Assembly (NCBI GenBank): GCA_030428355.1
Contig: JAUIBL010000018.1
Coordinates: forward strand, 1-64,000
Direction: 5' to 3'
DNA length: 64,000 nt
Source: Alphaproteobacteria bacterium
Lineage (GTDB): Bacteria > Pseudomonadota > Alphaproteobacteria > Rhodobacterales > Rhodobacteraceae
The notes under the pieces are model-generated. The model had not been told where the DNA came from. It worked only from the letters and a program-made list of their open reading frames with translations, and did no database searches. Below, one piece after another: positions 36,453 to 44,159 of this stretch. A program made the translations under genes and the position numbers. Within the stretch, counting starts at the first letter, position 1; each line of letters begins with the position of its first letter.

Positions 36453-37913
36453 ATGCCGCGTATCGCAATTGCTGGCTTTCAACACGAAACCAACAGCCAT
36501 GGCATAGGTCAGGCGGGGCTTGGTGAATTCGAAATGGCCGACAGTTGGCCTCGGCTGCTGATGGGCCCGAACGTTCTCTCGGATACCCGCGGGATGAATC
36601 TTCCGATTGCCGGATTTGCAGCCGCAGCGTTGGACGCAGGAGCGAGCCTGCATCCCATCCTTTGGTGTGCAGCGGAACCATCCGGTCCAGTAACAGATCA
36701 TGCTTTCGACACGATCAGCGGACGCATTCTTGACGGATTGCGCGCCTTTCAGATCGACGCCCTCTATTTGGATCTTCACGGCGCAATGATCACGCAAAGC
36801 CACAGCGATGGCGAAGGTGCTTTGCTGGAACGCATCCGGGCGCAGGTTGGTCCGAATGTCCCGATTGCCGTCAGCCTCGATATGCATGCGAATGTCTCGT
36901 CTCGGATGGTCGACCACGCGGACGTGACTTGCATCTACAAGACATACCCACATCTGGATATGGCAGAAACCGGCGCACGCTGTTGGGATCGACTGCGTCC
37001 AATCCTTAAGGGTGAACGCCCGGCCAAAGCGTTTCGCCAAGCCCGATATGTGGTGCCGCTCAATGCACAGAATACACGCATAGAGCCTGCGCGAAGCCTC
37101 TATGCAACCCTGCCTGATGACCCCGAGGCGCAGGTCGAAATGGCGTTCGGGTTTACCGCGGGCGATACCCCGGATGCCCGGCCCTCGATTATTGCCCATG
37201 CCTCAACACATGATCGTGCAAATGAATTGGCACATGCGGCCCTTGCACGACTTGAAGCAGCCGTACCCTTGTTCGATTACCATCTGGCCCAACCAGACGA
37301 GGCCGTCGCACGGGCGATGGCGGCTCCACCCGGTCGGCCCGTGGTTTTGGCGGATGTTCAGGACAATCCTGGTGCCGGCGCGTCCTCCGATACAACCGGC
37401 ATTCTGCGGGCGTTGGTAACAGCAGGCGCACCTGCCACGCTGCTTGGCCTGATGTACGACCCACCGCTTGCAGTATCCGCCCATGCGGCGGGGTTAGGGG
37501 CCGAGATCGAGGGAACACTTGGTGGTCGGTCAGGTCTGCGCAACGACGCACCTTTTTCTGGAAGGTTTCGGGTGGAAACGCTCAGCGACGGGTTTGTCAG
37601 ATACACAGGCGAGATGTATGGCGGCGGCACTGCAACGCTGGGCCCATCCTGTGCACTGCGCCTATTGGAAACGGACGCAGATATCACGGTGGTCGTCACC
37701 TCGATCCGCAACCAGTGTCTCGATCTCGCGCAGTTTATGCATTTTGGGCTTGACCCGCGCGCGGCGCGTATTGTCGTGGTCAAGAGCACAACCCATTTCC
37801 GGGCCGATTTCGAGCCCATTGCGGCAAAGGTCATTGCCGTCGCTGCGCCTGGTCTCTTCCCATGTCAGCTCGACGTTCTTACCAATTATTCGGTTATGGA
37901 CACCAATGTCTAG
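36453..37913 (+). CDS. M81 family metallopeptidase (MlrC-like)
   Basis: IAIAGFQHETNSHG, LDLHGAMI, SLDMHANVSSRMVDHADVTCIYKTYPHLDMAETG, VVVKSTTHFRADFEPIA. Confidence 0.88.
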   Translation: MPRIAIAGFQHETNSHGIGQAGLGEFEMADSWPRLLMGPNVLSDTRGMNLPIAGFAAAALDAGASLHPILWCAAEPSGPVTDHAFDTISGRILDGLRAFQIDALYLDLHGAMITQSHSDGEGALLERIRAQVGPNVPIAVSLDMHANVSSRMVDHADVTCIYKTYPHLDMAETGARCWDRLRPILKGERPAKAFRQARYVVPLNAQNTRIEPARSLYATLPDDPEAQVEMAFGFTAGDTPDARPSIIAHASTHDRANELAHAALARLEAAVPLFDYHLAQPDEAVARAMAAPPGRPVVLADVQDNPGAGASSDTTGILRALVTAGAPATLLGLMYDPPLAVSAHAAGLGAEIEGTLGGRSGLRNDAPFSGRFRVETLSDGFVRYTGEMYGGGTATLGPSCALRLLETDADITVVVTSIRNQCLDLAQFMHFGLDPRAARIVVVKSTTHFRADFEPIAAKVIAVAAPGLFPCQLDVLTNYSVMDTNV

Positions 37914-37966
37914 ACAGGTCTGTCCGGACGCGCTAGCGTTCTGCGAGTCATCGTAGGGAGGCATCC

Positions 37967-40369
37967 ATGAAAAGCCACTATCGGGTTGTCGTGATTGGAG
38001 GCGGCGTGGTCGGCGCATCCGTCCTGTATCACCTTGCAAAGTTCGGCTGGACCGATGTCTGCCTGATCGAACGAAAGGTTCTGACTGCCGGGTCGAGCTG
38101 GCACGCAGCGGGCGGTTTTCATGCATTGAACGCCGATCCGAACATCGCCAGCTTGCAGGCCTATACCATCGACCTGCTGTCCGAGATCGAACAGGAATCC
38201 GGCCAGTCAGTTGGGATGCACATGACTGGAGGCCTTTCGCTGGCCGGGACGCCCGACCGTTGGGAATGGTTGCAGTCGGCATATCGCACATTCCAGTCCA
38301 TCGGGATCGAGGACGTGCGGCTTGTGACCGCTGAAGAGGCCGCAGAACTTTGTCCGATCATGTCGCCGCACGACATTCTTGGCGGCATGTGGGCCGATCG
38401 CGAAGGCTATATCGACACGACCGGCACCGTTCACGCCTATGCTGGTGCCGCCAAGAAGCGTGGTGCCGAAGTGATCGAGAACAACCGCGTTCTCGAACTA
38501 CATCAAACCGCCGACGGTTGGCAGGTGGTCACCGAATTGGGTACTGTAACCTGCGAGCACGTCGTGAATGCCGCCGGACTCTGGGCCAAGCAGGTCGGTC
38601 GCATGGCCGGAATTGAACTTCCGGTTTCCCCCCTCAATCACCACTACCTGATTTCCGACACCATCCCGGAAGTGGCGGCACTTGACCGCGAACTGCCGTT
38701 GGTCGTGGACCTCGAAGGGTTCACCTACATGCGTCAGGATCAGAAGGGCATCCTTCTGGGTATTTACGAAATCGACCATGAACATTGGATGATGGACGGA
38801 GCCCCGTGGGAATACGGGTTCGAACTGCAGCAGGAAGACACCGATCGGATTGAACGGGAACTTACCCTCGGATTCGAGCGCTATCCTGCCCTTCAAGAAG
38901 TGGGCGTGAAAACCTGGGTCAACGGGGCGTTTACCTTCTCGCCTGACGGCAATCCTCTGGTAGGCCCGGTGCGCGGCAAGCGCGGGTATTGGAGTGCTTG
39001 TGCCGTCATGGCTGGGTTCCTTCAGGGCGGCGGCGTCGGCAAGTCGCTTGCTGAATGGATGATCCACGGCGAGCCTGAAGCAGATGTCTTCGGAATGGAT
39101 GTTGCGCGGTATGGGGACTACGCGGGCAACAAGCGCTTCATCAAGGAAACCACGGGCCAGTTCTACACACGTCGTTTCGTGATGACCTATCCTAATGAAC
39201 AATTACCGGCTGGTCGCCCACTGAAGATGGCCCCTGCACATGCCGACATGACCTCTGCGGGATGCCGCTGGGGCGCGAGCTATGGTCTGGAAGTTCCATT
39301 ATATTTTGCGCCGTCCGAAGACTTCGCCGAGAAACCGACTTTGAAGCGCTCCAACGCCCATCAGATTGTGGCCGAGGAATGCAAGGCGGTGCGGAACGGC
39401 GTCGGCCTGCTGGACATCTCGGGTTTCTCCCGGTTCGAGGTGTCCGGCAACGCGGCTGAGTCCTGGCTCGATCGCATCATGGCCTCAAGACTGCCCGCAG
39501 CAGGGCGCGCGCGATTGGCCCCGATGCTGTCCGAAACCGGCAAGCTCAAAGGTGACTTGACAGTATTCAATTGGGGCGATGGCACCTGGTGGATCATGGG
39601 AAGCTACTATCTGCGCGAATGGCATATGCGCTGGTTCCATGACCACATGGAATCCGGTGTCACGCTACGCGATATCTCCGATGACACGGTCGGATTCTCG
39701 CTTGCCGGACCGAATTCGCGAAAGGTGATTGAATCTCTGACCGACGGTTCCGTAGGCGACCTGCCCTTCATGGGCTGCGGACAATTCGATATCGGCCTCC
39801 ATCGCTGCAAAGTGGGCCGCCTCTCGGTCGCGGGCGAACTGGGCTACGAAATCCACTGTCACGCAATGGATCACATAGGGCTGCGCCGCGCCCTGCTTGC
39901 GGCGGGTGCAGAGCACGGCATTCGGGAATACGGCTTCAATGCGCTTCTTAGCCTGCGGCTTGAAAAGAGCTTCGGCATCTGGAGCGCAGAATTCACACAA
40001 GGGTACACCGCAGCACAAACAGGAATGGATCGCTGGATCGACTGGTCCAAGGATTTCGTCGGCAAACAAGCCGCTCTCAAGGAGAGAGATGCCCCGCCGG
40101 CACAGGTAATTGCGATGCTCGAAGTCGAACCCGGAGACTCCGACGCCAGCGGCTACGAACCGGTTTGGAAGGATGGCAAACGCGTCGGCTTTGTAACGTC
40201 TGGCGGTTACGGGCACACGTTGGCCAAGTCGTTGGCTCTGGCCATGCTGGACCGTGATATGGCGGCACCAGGAACCGCCCTGTCAACGCATATCGTCGGC
40301 GTCGAACGCAAGGCCAAGGTGATCCCGGCATCACCCTATGACCCCGAGGGAAAGGCGATGCGCGCATGA
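37967..40369 (+). CDS. FAD-dependent oxidoreductase/GcvT aminomethyltransferase fusion (dimethylglycine/sarcosine dehydrogenase-like)
   Basis: RVVVIGGGVVGASVLYHLAKFGW, LTAGSSWHAAGGFHALNADPN (DMGDH-like covalent-flavin region), C-terminal GcvT domain (KSFGIWSAEFTQGYTAAQTGMDRWIDWSKDFVGK). Confidence 0.9.
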   Translation: MKSHYRVVVIGGGVVGASVLYHLAKFGWTDVCLIERKVLTAGSSWHAAGGFHALNADPNIASLQAYTIDLLSEIEQESGQSVGMHMTGGLSLAGTPDRWEWLQSAYRTFQSIGIEDVRLVTAEEAAELCPIMSPHDILGGMWADREGYIDTTGTVHAYAGAAKKRGAEVIENNRVLELHQTADGWQVVTELGTVTCEHVVNAAGLWAKQVGRMAGIELPVSPLNHHYLISDTIPEVAALDRELPLVVDLEGFTYMRQDQKGILLGIYEIDHEHWMMDGAPWEYGFELQQEDTDRIERELTLGFERYPALQEVGVKTWVNGAFTFSPDGNPLVGPVRGKRGYWSACAVMAGFLQGGGVGKSLAEWMIHGEPEADVFGMDVARYGDYAGNKRFIKETTGQFYTRRFVMTYPNEQLPAGRPLKMAPAHADMTSAGCRWGASYGLEVPLYFAPSEDFAEKPTLKRSNAHQIVAEECKAVRNGVGLLDISGFSRFEVSGNAAESWLDRIMASRLPAAGRARLAPMLSETGKLKGDLTVFNWGDGTWWIMGSYYLREWHMRWFHDHMESGVTLRDISDDTVGFSLAGPNSRKVIESLTDGSVGDLPFMGCGQFDIGLHRCKVGRLSVAGELGYEIHCHAMDHIGLRRALLAAGAEHGIREYGFNALLSLRLEKSFGIWSAEFTQGYTAAQTGMDRWIDWSKDFVGKQAALKERDAPPAQVIAMLEVEPGDSDASGYEPVWKDGKRVGFVTSGGYGHTLAKSLALAMLDRDMAAPGTALSTHIVGVERKAKVIPASPYDPEGKAMRA

Positions 40370-41922
40370 CCTTGACAGCAGACCGCACGTCAGGCCGCCG
40401 TGCCGGACGACGACGTGGCTCCGGAACCGACGGGGCTGCGCCGACTGACCGATCTACGAAGTACCGGCAATTGCGCAATCCGTTCCCGATCATGTCAGTC
40501 TTTTCCGACGACGAAGCGGCGAACATGCACGAGACCGCGCTGCAGATGCTGGAAGAACTCGGGATGAAGGTGCTCTTGCCCGAAGCGCGGCAAATCTATG
40601 CCGCCGCAGGCGCGCGGGTCGAGAACGAGATGGTTTATCTTGGTCGTGAAATCGTGGCAGCCGCGCTTGAAACCGCGCCAAGGTCGATCCGGTGTCATGC
40701 GGGTGCTCCCACTAGGGATGTTATCCTCGAGCTGGGTGCCCTTGCTTTTCAACCTGGTGCCGGAGCCCCCCACGCGACCGATCTCAAACGCGGGCGGCGT
40801 CCGGGATCAGGGCGCGACTTCAAGGAATACACCCGCATCTCGCACCACTTTGACGTCTTCCAGATGATGAGCCCCTCGGTCGAGCCACAGGATATTCCAA
40901 CCAATCTGCGCCACTATTTCACGACGCTTGCGCAGATGGAACTGACCGACAAGTTCCCGTTCCTCTTTGCCCGTGGCACGCCACAAACCCTCGATAACTT
41001 CGAGATGCTCAAGATCGCCCGCGGTCTCGATGACGATGCGTTCCGGGCGGGCGCGCATGCGTATACGATCATCAACACCAACAGCCCCAGATGCCTCGAC
41101 ATTCCTATGGCGCAGGGGCTGATCGACTTTGCCCGTCACGGGCAACTTTCCATCGTCACTCCCTTCACTCTCATGGGGGCCATGGCGCCCATCACCGTGG
41201 CAGGGGCGATAACACTGTCTCATGCAGAATGCCTTGCCGCAATTACACTGACGCAATTGGCCCGACCTGGCGCTCCTGTCTGCTATGGCACCTTTACTTC
41301 TAACGTGGACATGAAGTCCGGTGCACCAGCTTTTGGAACACCTGCCCATTTTCAAGCCTCGCTCGCAGCAGGACAAATGGCACGGATGCTCGGGCTGCCA
41401 TGGCGCTCGGCTGCCGGTTCGGCGTCCAATCTGAATGATGTTCAGGCCGCAAACGAAAACCAGCTGGGTCTTTGGGGCTGTCTTCTGGCCGGGGCCACGG
41501 TGATCATCCACTCGGCTGGATGGCTTGAGGGCGGTCTTTCGGTCAGCTACGAAAAGATCGTGACGGATGTCGAAGTGCTAAACATGGTGGCCGAACTCTG
41601 TGCCGGGGCAAAGGCCGGCCTGGATGAAATCGGTTTTGCCAACGCGCTGTCGCACGTTGCGCCCACCGGGCATTTCTTTGCCGCGCCGCAAACCATGGAA
41701 CGCTACACGACCGAGTTCTACCCACCAATCGTGCATGACTATGCGAATTTCGGGACTTGGACAGATCGCGGCGCAAAGGATGCCAGCACACGGGCCACTG
41801 CTGTCTGGGAAAGAATTCTGGCGGAAGAGCCTGATCTGGCCACACCGCCCGACCGGCTGAATGCGCTGAGGGCCTTCATCGAAAAACGAACCGCTGAAGG
41901 CGGTGCCCCACCGGAAAGCTGA
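40366..41922 (+). CDS. Trimethylamine methyltransferase (MttB, COG5598) family protein, non-pyrrolysine type
   Basis: MttB-like LGMKVLLPEARQIYAAAGARVENEMVYLGREIV, ANENQLGLWGCLLAGATVIIHSAGWLEGGLSVSYEK; 518 codons with no internal stop. Confidence 0.87.
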   Translation: MTLTADRTSGRRAGRRRGSGTDGAAPTDRSTKYRQLRNPFPIMSVFSDDEAANMHETALQMLEELGMKVLLPEARQIYAAAGARVENEMVYLGREIVAAALETAPRSIRCHAGAPTRDVILELGALAFQPGAGAPHATDLKRGRRPGSGRDFKEYTRISHHFDVFQMMSPSVEPQDIPTNLRHYFTTLAQMELTDKFPFLFARGTPQTLDNFEMLKIARGLDDDAFRAGAHAYTIINTNSPRCLDIPMAQGLIDFARHGQLSIVTPFTLMGAMAPITVAGAITLSHAECLAAITLTQLARPGAPVCYGTFTSNVDMKSGAPAFGTPAHFQASLAAGQMARMLGLPWRSAAGSASNLNDVQAANENQLGLWGCLLAGATVIIHSAGWLEGGLSVSYEKIVTDVEVLNMVAELCAGAKAGLDEIGFANALSHVAPTGHFFAAPQTMERYTTEFYPPIVHDYANFGTWTDRGAKDASTRATAVWERILAEEPDLATPPDRLNALRAFIEKRTAEGGAPPES

Positions 41923-41925
41923 CCC

Positions 41926-42594
41926 ATGCGCGACGATGCCCCCATTCTTCACCGAAATGACCCAGAGCGCGAGCCACTTGGCGGACATGTCAAAGTCACG
42001 CGCGAAGACTGGCTGAACATGGCGCGGGACACTTTGGTGCGGGATGGTGTCGGGCAGGTGAAAATCCTGACCCTCGCCGAACGGATGGGTGTGTCCCGAT
42101 CCAGTTTCTACTGGTATTTCGAGAACCGGGACGACCTCCTGCGCGCCTTGCTGGAGGAGTGGGAAATCCGCAACACCGCGTCTATCACCAGCCAATGCGC
42201 TCTTTCGGTAGCGAGCATTTCAGAAGCGGTTTTCAATTTCTTTCGCTGCTTCCTTGATCCGACGATGTTTGACAGTGGCATGGATTTTGCGGTCCGCGAG
42301 TGGGCCCGCCGCGATGAAGCGCTGCGTGAAAGGGTCGATAGAGCGGACAGCGTCCGCCTTGCTGCGGTGACAGAAATGTTCTTGTGCCATGGCTTTGATG
42401 CAGCCGAGGCAGATGCCCGCGCACGCATCCTCTATTTCATGCAGTTGGGCTATCACGCTCTGGATGTCCGAGAACCGATTGCCGAACGACTTGCCCGGGT
42501 CCGCCCTTATCTGAAAGGCTTCACCGGGCAGGATCCGGACCCCGAAGCGCTCGCCACATTTCTGGAGGACGTAGAAAAGCTGGGTTTGACCTAA
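41926..42594 (+). CDS. TetR-family transcriptional regulator
   Basis: HTH ARDTLVRDGVGQVKILTLAERMGVSRSSFYWYFENRDDLLRALLEEW. Confidence 0.9.
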   Translation: MRDDAPILHRNDPEREPLGGHVKVTREDWLNMARDTLVRDGVGQVKILTLAERMGVSRSSFYWYFENRDDLLRALLEEWEIRNTASITSQCALSVASISEAVFNFFRCFLDPTMFDSGMDFAVREWARRDEALRERVDRADSVRLAAVTEMFLCHGFDAAEADARARILYFMQLGYHALDVREPIAERLARVRPYLKGFTGQDPDPEALATFLEDVEKLGLT

Positions 42595-43844
42595 TGCAGC
42601 GGTACTCCGCTTTCTCCCTGTTACGTGAGGGCCTTTCGGGCCATCGCGGTTGGCGTCCGGCGTGGACCAAAGCAAAGCCGAAATCCGCCTATGATGCGGT
42701 CATCGTGGGCGGAGGCGGCCATGGGTTGGCAACCGCATACTACCTCGCGGAAAACCATGGTCTCACGAGAGTTGCCGTACTTGAAAGGGGCTGGATAGGC
42801 GGCGGCAATACCGGGCGGAACACAACCGCCGTCCGGTCCAACTATTTTTACCCCGAGAGCGTTGCGCTATACGACCTGTCGCTGCGGCTCTACGAAGGCT
42901 TGTCGAAAGAGCTGAACTACAACGTGATGCTCTCGCAACGTGGAATGCTGATTGCAGCACACACACCCGCGCAGATGGAAATCTGCGCTCGGATCGCAAA
43001 TGCCATGCAGATCAACGGGGTCGATGGCCGTCTGATGAGCGCCGACGAGGCGCAGCGCCGCATTCCCCTCCTCAACCAGACAGAGGGTGCACGCTTCAAA
43101 TGCTTGGGTGGCGTCTGGCAGGGACGCGCCGGTGTGGCGAGGCACGATGCGGTTGCGTGGGGATATGCCCGCGCCGCCAGCGCCCTCGGCGTCGATATTA
43201 TCGAGAACTGCACGGTCAAAGACCTTACCATTGAGGCCGGGCAGATCACGGGTGTCGAAACCAATCTGGGCCCAATTCGCACCAATCGCGTGGGCCTCGC
43301 AGCAGCAGGCGCGACGCCTGGTCTTGCTGCAATGGCCGGGGTCCGGTTGCCGATTCATACCTATGCCTTGCAGGCTTTCGTTTCAGAGCCGGTCAAGCCG
43401 ATACTCGACACTGTTCTGCTTTATCTTGGCACGGGCACCTATGTGAGCCAATCCGACAAGGGCGAACTGGTGTTCGGGGGTGGACTGGATCGGGTTCCCA
43501 CCCACGGGCAAAAAGGCAACCTCCCAGCCCAGGAAACCGTGATTTCAGGTCTTTTGGAGATGTTCCCGGCCTTCGCACAGCTCAAGTTACTGCGGCAATG
43601 GGCCGGCGTTGTTGATGTGGTCCCCGACAGTTCGCCCGTGATCGGGCCGGTCGGACCTGCTGGCCTCTTCGTCAATTGCGGCTGGGGCACTGGCGGGTTC
43701 AAGGCAATTCCTGCCGGCGGCTGGTTGTTGTCACATCTCATGGCAACTGGAGAGCACCACGAGATCAGCCGTCCCTTCGACCTGGACAGGTTCGAACATG
43801 GCCGTTTGATCGACGAAGCCGCCGGTTCCGGCATCGCTCATTAG
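42594..43844 (+). CDS. soxB: Sarcosine oxidase beta subunit
   Basis: YDAVIVGGGGHGLATAYYLAENHGLTRVAVLERGWIGGGNTGRNTTAVRSNYFYPESVALYD; ARHDAVAWGYARAASALGV; followed by soxD-soxA-soxG. Confidence 0.95.
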   Translation: MQRYSAFSLLREGLSGHRGWRPAWTKAKPKSAYDAVIVGGGGHGLATAYYLAENHGLTRVAVLERGWIGGGNTGRNTTAVRSNYFYPESVALYDLSLRLYEGLSKELNYNVMLSQRGMLIAAHTPAQMEICARIANAMQINGVDGRLMSADEAQRRIPLLNQTEGARFKCLGGVWQGRAGVARHDAVAWGYARAASALGVDIIENCTVKDLTIEAGQITGVETNLGPIRTNRVGLAAAGATPGLAAMAGVRLPIHTYALQAFVSEPVKPILDTVLLYLGTGTYVSQSDKGELVFGGGLDRVPTHGQKGNLPAQETVISGLLEMFPAFAQLKLLRQWAGVVDVVPDSSPVIGPVGPAGLFVNCGWGTGGFKAIPAGGWLLSHLMATGEHHEISRPFDLDRFEHGRLIDEAAGSGIAH

Positions 43845-43892
43845 GGAGACCCTTATGCCTCAAATGGAACAGCGATAGGCAGACAAGAAACC

Positions 43893-44159
43893 ATGCAGAT
43901 TTTCCCCTGCCCTTTCTGCGGTCCCCGTGACGAGACCGAATTTCTCTTTGCCGCCGAGGCCGGAAAGACACGTCCTGAGCCAGCGCCCGATGTATCGGAC
44001 GCAGTCTGGGCTGATTACCTGTATGGCAATGACGCGCCGAAAGGCACCGCGCGCGAAGTGTGGGTTCACCTCACCTGTGGCGAATTCTTTGTCATGACCC
44101 GCGACACCACCACGCGCGAAGTCAAGTCATGCGCCGCATTACCCGGAAAAGCATCATGA
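43893..44159 (+). CDS. soxD: Sarcosine oxidase delta subunit
   Basis: Zinc-binding FPCPFCGPRDETEF...HLTCGEFFVMTRDTTTREV. Confidence 0.94.
   Translation: MQIFPCPFCGPRDETEFLFAAEAGKTRPEPAPDVSDAVWADYLYGNDAPKGTAREVWVHLTCGEFFVMTRDTTTREVKSCAALPGKAS

Noticed and set aside
36453-37913. Microcystin degradation (mlr) cluster
   Set aside because: Only an MlrC-like gene is present; no MlrA, MlrB or MlrD candidates in the window.
40366-41922. Pyrrolysine-containing trimethylamine methyltransferase
   Set aside because: The ORF is continuous with no in-frame TAG, and no pyl genes are visible, so it is a non-Pyl homolog.
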